From the NCBI GenBank assembly GCA_964493635.1, contig CAZBOW010000009.1:1-62605 (forward strand): a stretch of 62,605 bases of DNA. Reading direction: 5' to 3'. The notes under the pieces were generated by a model that was not told the DNA's origin, did not search any database, and worked only from the letters and a program-made list of their open reading frames with translations. Made by a program: the position numbers and the translations under genes. The DNA comes from OLB6 sp964493635. Lineage in GTDB: Bacteria; Bacteroidota; Ignavibacteria; Kapaibacteriales; Kapaibacteriaceae. Position 1 is the first letter of the stretch. Each line of letters starts with the position of its first letter. Below are positions 46,368-55,453 of this stretch, one piece after another.

Positions 46368-49300
46368 TCAATCAGGAAGCTTCACCAGTAATCCACGGTG
46401 CATTGTATCCCCAGCAACGGAGAGACGGTATCCGTAGACGCCTGATGGGAGCGAGATGTGGTTGTCGGCTGTTCCGTCCCACGTGATTGTCGCATTTCCA
46501 AAGGATAGCGCTGTGGTAAAGGTTCGCACCGTACGCCCTTGTTGATCGGTGATGGTCAAGGTAGATTCCACCTGTGACTGCGACGTTTCTACCATCAGGT
46601 GAAGCTGAACTTCGCTGGTAAATGGATGAGGGACAGCGCGAACGCCGCTAATGGCCGTCTGCTCGGTGGTACGCACCACAATCGTGGATTCCACACTGTT
46701 GCCAGAGGCATCAGAGCCTCGTACAAGAACGTTATTGTCGCCCAATTCCAGGGGGTAGATGAACCGCAATGCTGCCTTGATGGAAGGATCGGCATAGCGC
46801 GTTCGACACATCGCCGTTGTGAGAAACTCGACACTGTCGGCCACGGCCGGCCGAATGCGATCCCCATTGACGAACACCACTAACCGCGATGGATCGGCAA
46901 TCTCAAGGAACGACTGATCGCGCAGAAGGACCTCCAGCATCGGCGCAACGGGCACGATTCCCCCGCCCGATCGATCGATGCCATTGGCCAACAAACCGAT
47001 CGTTGGTGAAATCGTATCCTTCACCAGTGTCACAGTTGCTGTCCGTCGGTTATTGAAGCGATACATCTCGCGTTGATCGAATTGCTCAGGGTTGATCACA
47101 ACGGAGAACATCGTCGAGCCGCTGAATCGACTGGTGGCCACTGGAAGTTCCAAGGTGAGCTCTTCATCGGCAGCAATCGCCGGTACCGTGTCCTGCCAAA
47201 GTGGGTCGTCCCCCGCTGCCGTGGCAGTGCCAACGGAGATCATTGTGGGAATCGTTGTTTGCTGTGTTCGTGCATTTCGCACGCCCACCCGGATTATCGC
47301 CGTATCGCCTTGTACGATGGTATCTGCTGCTGTGGACACGCTTGTCGGCTCTATCAACCATTCGTCGGCTGGAACGAAACGTCCGTGAATAGCAGAGACC
47401 GTGGCGTTGCGGGCGTTGTTGCCATCAATGCCTGCCTGAAGGTGATACCGTAACTGTATGTGGGAGTACCGTGCGGCAGAGTCCGGAGCTACCCACAGCT
47501 GCTGAACCGAGTCGCTGTGGAGGAGTTGTTCGTCGCCTTGGGGTGTACGTCCGATCACGCTCCAGCGCACACCGGAGCTGCCATGCTGGCTCCACCACGA
47601 TCCCCAACTCCGCGCTGGGCCGATCCATGGCGACTGCACGATGGCTTGCGATGCTGTTACGGCAAACTCGTCTCGCAGCGTGACAAGCGAGTCCTGGGGA
47701 GGAGCCCATCGTTCGCGAACCTCCTCAACAGCGCGACCAGGTCGGCTCCACAAAATCCACGATGACTGGTCTCGGAGGGAATCTGCAAATCGTGACCCGT
47801 AGGTTGTGCGCATCAGCGTCCGGAACTCTTGCATGGTTCCGTCGGATTCAAAGCCACTGAACGACTCGTAGGCAACGGCCAACAGTACTTCTTGATGCTC
47901 TAAGATCGAGTCTCTCAGAAACGTAATGCAGTCGCGTGACGTGCCGTTGTGCCACCCTGGCGTAGGATCGGGGTCCCAGTAGGTATCGTACCTCCGGATT
48001 TTGGCTGGGACGGAGTCTGTCGGATCCAGCACGACTACGTTCACGCCTCGGTAAAACGGATTGTCTACGTAGAGGACGTTTCCAATTCGCACTTGAATCA
48101 TCCGATCCTCGAAGATGTCGGCAGTTCTCACACCACGGGACCGAACGTAGATCGGAAGTTTGGTTTTCGACAACACAAGGTCACCAGTAACGCCATCGAA
48201 GGCGACGTTTCCTGCGGGAATCCCCCGTAGTGCCATCGCTGGAATCGTGGTGGTAGATGTCGGTGGTGGGAGCGAATCCGTGATAAACACCGGAATGTGC
48301 AGCGCAGCTGTAGCCTCGTCCGTATCCGGATGCGAGGCAGTAACCTGCACTACCGCCGGACCCGGTGTCAATGGTACCGATCCAAGATCCACCGACCAAT
48401 CAACGATCGAGCGATCGCGGCGTACGTCTTCGTCGCTGGACAGTAAGAGCGTGTCTGCTACCGGGTTGATCGACGAACTGGAAGCACGGAGGATGGCAAA
48501 GCGCACGCGGTATGGCGCAATGCTGGTTGTATCGGCATAGGATAACGGGTCGATGATGCGCACCGATGGCCGGTATCCCGAAAGTGTTTCGTAGTCAAGA
48601 GGCTGCAGTGGCAGCATGGCTCGTGGCAAGACGGTAGCTGTAATGGTCGCGGTGTTGTCACGGGGATCGTCACCGAGAGTTCCACCTGGATCGATCGTGA
48701 TCGTGATGCGGTGGTCACCAGGCAGGTTGCGAACTGGGAACCGTACCTGAACAACCTCCTGCAGGCACAGTCCGTCGGCCATCGACGTTACAACGGTGTC
48801 GAGCCGATCCTGATAACTCCGCGTGGCAAGGACCGTGATTGGTGTCGAAACACCGGTGCCAGCGGAATGAACCACAAGATTCACCACAACGTCATCGTCA
48901 CCATCTGTGACGTCGGTCGATCCCGACTCTGCCGTCACACGCATGTCGGATGGCCGCACATAGAGTTCGGGCACGGTATCCATGCGCAGTCGCGACATCG
49001 GATCGCCCAAGATGCAGAACTGCATGACGGTATTAATCCCGTCTTGGTCCCCACGATCGGCAAATGGCGCCTTTGCTTCGTAGATCAGATCGCCCAACGT
49101 CCGCAGGGTGGTTCCACGCAGAAGTTCATGAATGCGGTAATGGAGATAGTTAATCGTGACAATGCGTGCCCAACCGGTACCTCCCACGGCAGCGGCGAAC
49201 CCGACGTTTGGAGAAGTGAGGTAGTCGGCATTCTTGCACGCTACACTTGGGTTTGAGAACGCCCCAGTTTGGCAGGCATACGTAGCCAAGACGCCAAACG

Positions 49301-51392
49301 TAGAACGCGGCAGCAGTTCTGATGGCTCCCAACCTCGGATATCAAACTGATCCGTCGCACCGTGTCCAATGTAGTTCATCCACTGTACGCCGCGATCGAG
49401 GGCCTGTTTGATCACATAGCCACTGGAGCTTCCTTCTTGGTAGCCGCATACCGTGGTGGTATCCAAACACAGTGGCTGGTCCGTAAAGGTGATACCGCTT
49501 TGAAAAGGATCGTCTAGCAGGTTACTGTAGATTTCACACAACCCCTCCTGCTCGCTGCCCCCACCAACGAACAGCCAGCGACGAATCCAATCTCCAACGT
49601 CGGCCGTATCCATGGCGATGATTTTGCTAATATGGTTGTTTGATTCCTCTTCCGTCAATGCGGGAATTCTACCGACGATCAGCTCGGGGGTTGCTACGTC
49701 GTCTTCACGATCCAGCAGTCCAAAGTAGTAGTCGCTTGATGGGCGGCCATAGGTTGGTACCTGCTGAATCCTTCGCGAGCCGGCGTTACCACGACGAATC
49801 GCTAAACGGGGATCCCACGAGGCATTGCCGATGAGCAGCAGATACCGGGGCTTGGGCACCGGCGCACGGTCGTACACGTTGGCAAGAAAGGATCGTAGCC
49901 CCTCGGGCGAGGTGTAACCGTAGCAGTACTCGTCGGTGATGTCGTCGATATCGTAGATCGTGACGGTAGCATTGTTGTGCCTGCGACGATGCGCCGCAAG
50001 CCGTTCCGCCTGTGCTCGGTGAACGGCATGGGTCACGATAATCATGTCGGTCTGCTCAACGGTCGAGAGCAGAGAGGATATATGCGCAGGACGCACTGTA
50101 GCCTGTTGCACGGCTGGTTGATCGGCCACAACCACAAACGTCCGTCCGGTTGCCGCAGACGGTGCAACGGGCACGCGACCNNNNNNNNNNNNNNNNNNNN
50201 NNNNNNNNNNNNNNNNNNNNNNNNNNNNNNNNNNNNNNNNNNNNNNNNNNNNNNNNNNNNNNNNNNNNNNNNNNNNNNNNGTGCATCGAAAACGATGTGT
50301 GGCACGATGGAAGGCCTTAGCGTTCAGGTTCTCCCAGTAAAATCCCTCAAGATTTGCCAGTGGAGTGTAATAGTCCGCAAAGTCTTCGAGCAGAGCGTTG
50401 CCGAGGTGATAGTACCCTGTGTCGAACTCGATGTGACGTTGCATCTGTAGCGTCGACAGCTCGGATGTCGAGCTAGTGTCCGACCCTGGGTCGGACCCAG
50501 GGTCGGACACAGCATCGTACCGTAGTCGACTCTGGTTCCATCGTGTGGAGAAAAACAGTGTTGCCGCACTGTTCTGCACGTCGAACCATGTTGTATCGCC
50601 GGCCGGGCGTCGGGCCAGGAAGTAGAAACGGTCGTTGGGTGATACGACTCCGGCACCATCATCGTCAGTTGCATCGTCGATTGCCAGATACTCCTGTGCA
50701 CCACGATGGATCAAGGCAAGCGAATCCAGTGAAATCGCTGAGAAACCGGGTTCCGTTGCAAGGATCGTTGCTCCACGGACCACGGCGATTCCGTCCGACG
50801 TGGTTTGAACGGCAACATAGAGTGCATCGGGATCGACCCACTCTGCTTCATGTATTGGATTTGGCTCGACGCGTGCAGGGAGCGCATCTGTGTCGTGCTG
50901 AATCGACAGTGCGATCTCGACCGAATCGGCAATGTGCAGCGTTGTATGGTTGGCCGTCGTGCGCACCGTCCATGGGTTATAATGGACCGACCAGACGTCG
51001 TGTCCATTACGCGTGCCGAGTTTGTACAGGCGCAGGGTGGAATCCACCTCGCCCAGTTCACCGACCTCACGAACCGTGGGCACAGCCTGGACCGAGTGTA
51101 CAAATGCACGCGCCTGCACACGACTACCCGAAGGAACCTCTACTCGATGAATGAGAAGATCCATCGGCTGACGGTCGCTGAATAGTGCCTCTGGATGCCG
51201 TAAACGATACCGCACCACTGTGCCGGTATCCGTGGCAACGGGTCCAATGCTGATGGCCCGACGCAGACCGCTGTAGGTCCACGTCTTCTGGGTAGGTGAT
51301 TGGGCCAAAACCATTCCAGTGGTTCCATGTGCAATGCACAGTAGAACCACGAACACGATGACCGCTCTATTCCAGCACGTTGAATGCATCAC
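46368..51392 (-). CDS. PorU-like C25 (gingipain-family) cysteine peptidase with sorting-type C-terminus
   Basis: Very large secreted protein (about 1640-1675 aa; exact size unknown because of a gap at 50181-50280). It has a signal peptide (VIVFVVLLCIAHGTTGMVLAQ). A Peptidase_C25 domain spans about 430-840: PRYLLLIGNASWDPRL, the His site MNYIGHGATDQFD (about 677) and the Cys site ATYACQTGAFSN (about 707), followed by AAAVGGTGWARI and MQFCILGDPMSRLRM. CARDB-like beta domains follow, and the last 90 residues form a FlgD-like/type IX sorting-type domain (PHPFTSEVQLHL to SGVYGYRLSVAG). PorU is the sortase of the type IX secretion system. It is longer than the roughly 1160-aa P. gingivalis PorU, so it could also be a secreted C25 protease. 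Confidence 0.87.
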   Translation of the reverse strand: MMHSTCWNRAVIVFVVLLCIAHGTTGMVLAQSPTQKTWTYSGLRRAISIGPVATDTGTVVRYRLRHPEALFSDRQPMDLLIHRVEVPSGSRVQARAFVHSVQAVPTVREVGELGEVDSTLRLYKLGTRNGHDVWSVHYNPWTVRTTANHTTLHIADSVEIALSIQHDTDALPARVEPNPIHEAEWVDPDALYVAVQTTSDGIAVVRGATILATEPGFSAISLDSLALIHRGAQEYLAIDDATDDDGAGVVSPNDRFYFLARRPAGDTTWFDVQNSAATLFFSTRWNQSRLRYDAVSDPGSDPGSDTSSTSELSTLQMQRHIEFDTGYYHLGNALLEDFADYYTPLANLEGFYWENLNAKAFHRATHRFRCXXXXXXXXXXXXXXXXXXXXXXXXXXXXXXXXXXGRVPVAPSAATGRTFVVVADQPAVQQATVRPAHISSLLSTVEQTDMIIVTHAVHRAQAERLAAHRRRHNNATVTIYDIDDITDEYCYGYTSPEGLRSFLANVYDRAPVPKPRYLLLIGNASWDPRLAIRRGNAGSRRIQQVPTYGRPSSDYYFGLLDREDDVATPELIVGRIPALTEEESNNHISKIIAMDTADVGDWIRRWLFVGGGSEQEGLCEIYSNLLDDPFQSGITFTDQPLCLDTTTVCGYQEGSSSGYVIKQALDRGVQWMNYIGHGATDQFDIRGWEPSELLPRSTFGVLATYACQTGAFSNPSVACKNADYLTSPNVGFAAAVGGTGWARIVTINYLHYRIHELLRGTTLRTLGDLIYEAKAPFADRGDQDGINTVMQFCILGDPMSRLRMDTVPELYVRPSDMRVTAESGSTDVTDGDDDVVVNLVVHSAGTGVSTPITVLATRSYQDRLDTVVTSMADGLCLQEVVQVRFPVRNLPGDHRITITIDPGGTLGDDPRDNTATITATVLPRAMLPLQPLDYETLSGYRPSVRIIDPLSYADTTSIAPYRVRFAILRASSSSINPVADTLLLSSDEDVRRDRSIVDWSVDLGSVPLTPGPAVVQVTASHPDTDEATAALHIPVFITDSLPPPTSTTTIPAMALRGIPAGNVAFDGVTGDLVLSKTKLPIYVRSRGVRTADIFEDRMIQVRIGNVLYVDNPFYRGVNVVVLDPTDSVPAKIRRYDTYWDPDPTPGWHNGTSRDCITFLRDSILEHQEVLLAVAYESFSGFESDGTMQEFRTLMRTTYGSRFADSLRDQSSWILWSRPGRAVEEVRERWAPPQDSLVTLRDEFAVTASQAIVQSPWIGPARSWGSWWSQHGSSGVRWSVIGRTPQGDEQLLHSDSVQQLWVAPDSAARYSHIQLRYHLQAGIDGNNARNATVSAIHGRFVPADEWLIEPTSVSTAADTIVQGDTAIIRVGVRNARTQQTTIPTMISVGTATAAGDDPLWQDTVPAIAADEELTLELPVATSRFSGSTMFSVVINPEQFDQREMYRFNNRRTATVTLVKDTISPTIGLLANGIDRSGGGIVPVAPMLEVLLRDQSFLEIADPSRLVVFVNGDRIRPAVADSVEFLTTAMCRTRYADPSIKAALRFIYPLELGDNNVLVRGSDASGNSVESTIVVRTTEQTAISGVRAVPHPFTSEVQLHLMVETSQSQVESTLTITDQQGRTVRTFTTALSFGNATITWDGTADNHISLPSGVYGYRLSVAGDTMHRGLLVKLPD
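50181..50280. other. assembly gap, 100 N, inside the C25 gene
   Basis: The flanks are not duplicated, so some sequence is probably missing. The reading frame happens to agree on both sides with 100 N, but the true length is unknown. Confidence 0.85.
50476..50510. repeat. 35-bp near-perfect palindrome inside the C25 coding sequence
   Basis: Two 17-bp arms (left arm GTGTCCGACCCTGGGTC) are exact reverse complements around a single central base. On the coding strand it encodes the repeat SDPGSDPGSD in a linker region. It is a strong potential cruciform or mRNA hairpin in a place where protein sequence is little constrained. Confidence 0.9.
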
Positions 51393-51394
51393 TG

Positions 51395-51436
51395 TAGAAG
51401 AGAAATGCCGTGATACGATTGCTCATATCACGGCAT
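51395..51436 (-). terminator. intrinsic terminator after the four-TM protein gene
   Basis: Arms of 11 bp (minus strand begins ATGCCGTGATA, 51426-51436 with 51405-51415) around a 10-base loop, followed on the minus strand by TTTCTCTTCT. It lies 25 bp past the stop of the membrane protein gene and just before the C25 gene start. Confidence 0.75.
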
Positions 51437-51460
51437 AGAGACAACATTCGTGTAGGGAGG

Positions 51461-52804
51461 TTACTGCTTTGCTGCGCGTTCCGGGAAGGCCGACTGCATC
51501 GCAATGATGATCTTTTCGGCAACCTTGTCCGAGACAACACGCTTGACATTGTCATCGCTGGCTAGTGCCTCTTGAATCGCCGTTTCAACCTTCTTCTTGA
51601 TAATGTCCGAGGTTTCGCCCACCAAGGCGTCGGTCAGCTGGTGCATATCCTCGGAAACCGTCTTCATGGTCTCCAACTGACCCTTGTTCGCATCCTCCAT
51701 CTTCTTCATCAGCTTGTCGATCCGCTCCTCGCCTTCGGTGTAGATCAAACCCAGAGCCATCAGGGCCAACATTGCACCCTCCAAGGAAATGGCACCAAGA
51801 ATGAGCGACGGACGTGTTGGCGGGATGAACTTCAAACCACGAATACCGATGATCACGATCAGAATAGCCGCTCCACCGTAGGCCAGACCAGTAATGGTGT
51901 TGGAATACTTCTCCGTGAAGTGGTGCGACATGTACAGCCGCAGACCCTTGAAGAATTGCAGCCGGTTCCGGCTCCAAAGGATGCCGTTCTTGCAGTCGAT
52001 GATCTCTGCAACGACGAAGTCCGAGAAGAACTCCTTAATACGTAGCAACAGTACTTCCTGGCGGAACACCACCAGATCAACATCGGCCGTGAACACATCC
52101 TCAAAACGGACTGCACGCCGTCCGTTGGTCTCTTCGGCGTCGCTGACGGTACGGTCCCACATCACCTTGAATGCCGATCGCACTTGATGGGGCTCAAGCT
52201 TTGCTAAGTCACTGTCGGGCATGGTAAGGAGTTCGACGACTTCGTCGGCGAAACCTGTCTGCAAGCGGATTTTCGCCTTCGTGTGTCCGATCTCGCGCTC
52301 CACCTTCTGTGCCATGTAGCCGATGCTACCTGGGAAGAAAAATGTTGCCAGAATCGCCAATGAGAATCCACCAACAAATGCAATGATGCCGAAACCGAGT
52401 GCTGGTTCGAGAATGATGGCAGCCTCTCCAAGTCCACCCTCGCCGCTGGCCTTTACGACCCACTCGCCAGCCCCCTTCGAGTACCCATCTTTGGACTCTT
52501 TGCGTGCCACGTTCGAGAAGTCAAAAATGTAGTCCGTGCGGATGTATGGCTTTAGGTCCGTTTTCGCGTCGAGACGCTGCGACCACTTCTCCGTCACCAC
52601 GGCATGTACGCCCGGGGCAACCTCTTTGAACATTTCGGCCTGACGCTCGTCGTGCGGTTTAAACAGAGCCATTACGGCCCCCTGTACCAACGATGGTACC
52701 ACGAAGGTGTATACACTCACAGAGAAGACGGCCATCAGTGCAAGGAAGAGCAAGTAGTGCTGCAGTCCTGCCTTGCTGTGCTTCGTGTTCGCGTTCGCTG
52801 TCAT
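51461..52804 (-). CDS. four-TM coiled-coil membrane protein of unknown function
   Basis: I do not recognise this 447-aa protein. Helices are predicted at about 17-40 (LLFLALMAVFSVSVYTFVV), 135-157 (FGIIAFVGGFSLAILATFFF), about 313-333 (GLAYGGAAILIVIIGI) and about 345-363. A soluble block of about 155 residues lies between helices 2 and 3 (IDCKNGILWSRNRLQFFKGLRLYMSHHF), and one of about 90 between helices 1 and 2. A charged, coiled-coil-like tail (about 370-447) includes EERIDKLMKKMEDANK. The two-helix plus cytoplasmic layout faintly recalls MotA/ExbB-type or stress-sensing proteins, but no motif supports either. It is monocistronic: divergent from lat, with its own terminator. Confidence 0.85.
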   Translation of the reverse strand: MTANANTKHSKAGLQHYLLFLALMAVFSVSVYTFVVPSLVQGAVMALFKPHDERQAEMFKEVAPGVHAVVTEKWSQRLDAKTDLKPYIRTDYIFDFSNVARKESKDGYSKGAGEWVVKASGEGGLGEAAIILEPALGFGIIAFVGGFSLAILATFFFPGSIGYMAQKVEREIGHTKAKIRLQTGFADEVVELLTMPDSDLAKLEPHQVRSAFKVMWDRTVSDAEETNGRRAVRFEDVFTADVDLVVFRQEVLLLRIKEFFSDFVVAEIIDCKNGILWSRNRLQFFKGLRLYMSHHFTEKYSNTITGLAYGGAAILIVIIGIRGLKFIPPTRPSLILGAISLEGAMLALMALGLIYTEGEERIDKLMKKMEDANKGQLETMKTVSEDMHQLTDALVGETSDIIKKKVETAIQEALASDDNVKRVVSDKVAEKIIIAMQSAFPERAAKQ

Positions 52805-52961
52805 CGCGACTCCTATCCCCAGTTATGAAAAACTTTATGCTGCGTTGTTCGTCACCAAAACTTCGACATGAATCCGCCAATCTGCGCGGATAGTCCGAAT
52901 ATACCAAAAAACGGATGCCACGGAAACACGTACCATTCCATGCACTCTCGGGCATCGGTGA

Positions 52962-52969
52962 TAGATTTG
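52962..52969 (+). promoter_or_regulatory. TAnnTTTG promoter box for lat
   Basis: TAGATTTG followed by TAGC, 36 bp before ATG 53005. The divergent gene has a looser TATATTCG box on the minus strand near 52900. The 200-bp intergenic region holds no gene that I can see. Confidence 0.6.
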
Positions 52970-53004
52970 TAGCAGTATTCCACGTAGCTAGGAAAAGATA
53001 CACC

Positions 53005-54372
53005 ATGGCCAGTAGTTCCTACCAACCTCGATTTGCCGTGAACCCCGCGGACATCTTTGACACCCTCCGCAGCCATATGCTGGTGGACGGTTTCGACCTC
53101 GCCGTTGATGTTGATCGAAGCCATGGGTCGTGGTTCGTCGATGCCCGGACGGGCAAGGAGTACCTTGATTTCTTCTCGTGCATTGCATCGATGCCCGTTG
53201 GCATGAACCACCCGAAGATGACCGGGCCGGCGTTTTTAAACTACATCGGTCGGGCAGCCTTGAATAAGCTGTCGAACTCTGACGTGTACAGCTCGGCCAT
53301 GGCCACCTTCGTACATACCTTCTTCACCCTTGCCGTGCCACCCCACTTTCGGTATGCGTTTTTCATTGAAGGGGGCGCTCTGGCTGTGGAGAACGCCATT
53401 AAAACGGCGATGGATTGGAAGGTCCGCCGGAATTTCGCCAAAGGCTACCTCCGCGAACACGGAACGCGGGTTCTCCATTTTGAGGGTGCCTTTCACGGGC
53501 GGTCCGGCTACACGATGTCGCTAACCAATACCGACCCGACGAAGGTTGCCTACTTCCCCAAGTTCGACTGGCCTCGGGTGTCGACACCCTATCTTACCTT
53601 CCCCCTCACGGAGGAGTCCCTGGCAGCCACGATCAAGGCCGAGGAACACACCGTTCGGCAGATCGAGCAGGCGTTCCGTGAGGACCCGGACGGGATTTGC
53701 GCGATCATTTTGGAACCGATTCAGGGTGAAGGCGGCGATCGACATTTCCGTCCTGAATTCTTGGCCACCCTCCGTCGGCTTGCCGACGAACACGAAGCAC
53801 TACTGATTTTCGACGAAGTTCAGACCGGCGTCGGCATGACAGGCCGTTGGTGGGCGCACGAGGGCTTAGGTGTACAGCCCGATATCATGTCGTTCGGCAA
53901 GAAGATGCAGGTGTGCGGTATCCTGGTAGGGCCGCGAGTAGATGACGTGCCGGAAAACGTATTCCACACCCCTAGCCGCATCAACTCCACGTGGGGTGGT
54001 GCTCTGATCGACATGGTGCGCATCACGCGCTATCTCGAGATCATCGACGAAGATGGTTTGTTGGCGAATGCCGCGCAGATGGGAGAGCGCATCGACGAGG
54101 GAATGCAACAGCTGGCCAAGGACCTCGAGCCAGGCCTCATCACCAACGTTCGTGGTATGGGCCTGTTCCGTGCCTTCGACTTGCCGTCAACGCAGCTGCG
54201 GAATCACTTCGTACAGCACGCGTACCAGGAGGGTGTGATCATGGTTGGGTCGGGCCACCGCTCTGTACGCTTCCGACCACCATTGAACATCAGCCAGAGC
54301 GAAGTAGACACCGGCTTGGAGCGAATCGCACGGACGCTTCATGCGTTAGCAAGTTCCTCTTCGGCAGCCTGA
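53005..54372 (+). CDS. lat: L-lysine 6-transaminase
   Basis: PLP-dependent class III aminotransferase moving the epsilon-amino group of lysine to 2-oxoglutarate. The N-terminus with HMLVDGFDLAVDVDRSHGSW and YLDFFSCIASMPVGMNHPKM is characteristic of the Lat group; ILEPIQGEGGDRHFRPEF, LIFDEVQTGVGMTGRWWAHE and the PLP Lys in SFGKKMQVCG complete the fold. 455 aa from ATG 53005; the upstream frame is the promoter region. It converges on and overlaps nrnA by 34 bp. Lat usually feeds lysine catabolism to 2-aminoadipate or secondary metabolism; no partner dehydrogenase is in the window. Confidence 0.92.
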   Translation: MASSSYQPRFAVNPADIFDTLRSHMLVDGFDLAVDVDRSHGSWFVDARTGKEYLDFFSCIASMPVGMNHPKMTGPAFLNYIGRAALNKLSNSDVYSSAMATFVHTFFTLAVPPHFRYAFFIEGGALAVENAIKTAMDWKVRRNFAKGYLREHGTRVLHFEGAFHGRSGYTMSLTNTDPTKVAYFPKFDWPRVSTPYLTFPLTEESLAATIKAEEHTVRQIEQAFREDPDGICAIILEPIQGEGGDRHFRPEFLATLRRLADEHEALLIFDEVQTGVGMTGRWWAHEGLGVQPDIMSFGKKMQVCGILVGPRVDDVPENVFHTPSRINSTWGGALIDMVRITRYLEIIDEDGLLANAAQMGERIDEGMQQLAKDLEPGLITNVRGMGLFRAFDLPSTQLRNHFVQHAYQEGVIMVGSGHRSVRFRPPLNISQSEVDTGLERIARTLHALASSSSAA

Positions 54373-55388
54373 GTTACGAGTGCTACGGCGTCGTCGAACG
54401 GCAGGTTGGTAATCCGAGCTCCAGCAGCGTACAGGTGACCGCCGCCGCCGAAGCGGGCGGCAAGGTCGCGCACGTAGGTCGTGCCTTTGGAGCGGAACGA
54501 CACCTTCACCGTGTGCTCGAATTCCACGACGAGAATCCCCATCTGCACGCCAGTAATACTCAGCGTGTGATGGACAAATCCGTCGGTCTCCTGACCTGAG
54601 ATACCTAGACGCTCGTAGTCCTGCCGCCGGATCACCATCACGCACAGGCGATTGTGTGCATAGCGCCGCATCGACTGCAGCGCCATTCCCAGGAGCTGTT
54701 CCCGCTCGAAACTGCCTGTGTTGAGAACCATCTCGGCTGCAACAACGGGGTCGGCACCGCATGCTACCAGCCACGAGGCTTGTGCAAACGTGTGGTGCGT
54801 CGTACGGGGAAACCGGAAGGAACCGGTGTCGGTCATCAGCCCAACGTACCATGCCATAGCAGCTGGCGCAGGTATGGAGGAAGCACGGTAGAGATCTGCA
54901 AGCATCGCACACACCGCAGGCGCTTCGGTGTCGATCCACTGAAGCGTCGCAAAGTCGGCTGGTTGGATGTGATGATCGATGTTCACGATCGTACAGGTGT
55001 CGTCATGTTTGCGATTCATGATGGCCGTGCCGAGTGCTGTTTCCTCGGTGCCTAGTCGGGAAAGATCATTCAGGTCCAACACGATAATCAGGTCGGCTTG
55101 CTGAAGATGTTCACGGTGGTGAGCATCACCGGACCACACCTCAACGCGACAAGCATCGTCAGTCACGAGCCATTGAAGATTGCTTGGAGCCGGATCCGGA
55201 AGAAAGGTTGTGACGTCAGCTCCCTGCTCACGGAGCACGTAGTGAAGCCCCATACAGGATCCAACGGCGTCACCATCAGGACGCTGATGCGTGGTAATGA
55301 CAACACGTTGGGCAGACCGTAATACGTTGCCAATCTGCTGTCGGATCGCATCACATGTGTCGGGGAGCTTCGAATCAGGTAGGTTCAT
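54339..55388 (-). CDS. nrnA: DHH-family phosphoesterase (NrnA-like)
   Basis: Degrades short oligoribonucleotides and/or 3'-phosphoadenosine-5'-phosphate. Of the 349 aa, the DHH motif lies in VNIDHHIQPADFA, preceded by ITTHQRPDGDAVGS and LIIVLDLNDLSRLG; the C-terminal DHHA1 glycine motif is RDLAARFGGGGHLYAAGARI. I chose ATG 55388 over TTG 55397 because the TTG lies inside the promoter box. It is divergent from the PASTA gene and convergent with lat, overlapping it by 34 bp. Confidence 0.93.
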   Translation of the reverse strand: MNLPDSKLPDTCDAIRQQIGNVLRSAQRVVITTHQRPDGDAVGSCMGLHYVLREQGADVTTFLPDPAPSNLQWLVTDDACRVEVWSGDAHHREHLQQADLIIVLDLNDLSRLGTEETALGTAIMNRKHDDTCTIVNIDHHIQPADFATLQWIDTEAPAVCAMLADLYRASSIPAPAAMAWYVGLMTDTGSFRFPRTTHHTFAQASWLVACGADPVVAAEMVLNTGSFEREQLLGMALQSMRRYAHNRLCVMVIRRQDYERLGISGQETDGFVHHTLSITGVQMGILVVEFEHTVKVSFRSKGTTYVRDLAARFGGGGHLYAAGARITNLPFDDAVALVTQAAEEELANA

Positions 55389-55395
55389 GGTTAGC

Positions 55396-55403
55396 AAATA
55401 TAT
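55396..55403 (-). promoter_or_regulatory. TAnnTTTG promoter box for nrnA
   Basis: The minus strand reads TATATTTG, then CTAACC, then ATG 55388. As at pyrB, the predicted transcript starts within a few bases of the start codon. Confidence 0.6.
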
Positions 55404-55453
55404 TCGTGTTGCCGACGGATAGTCCGGTTGTTCACTATCAGCAGGTTCCGATC

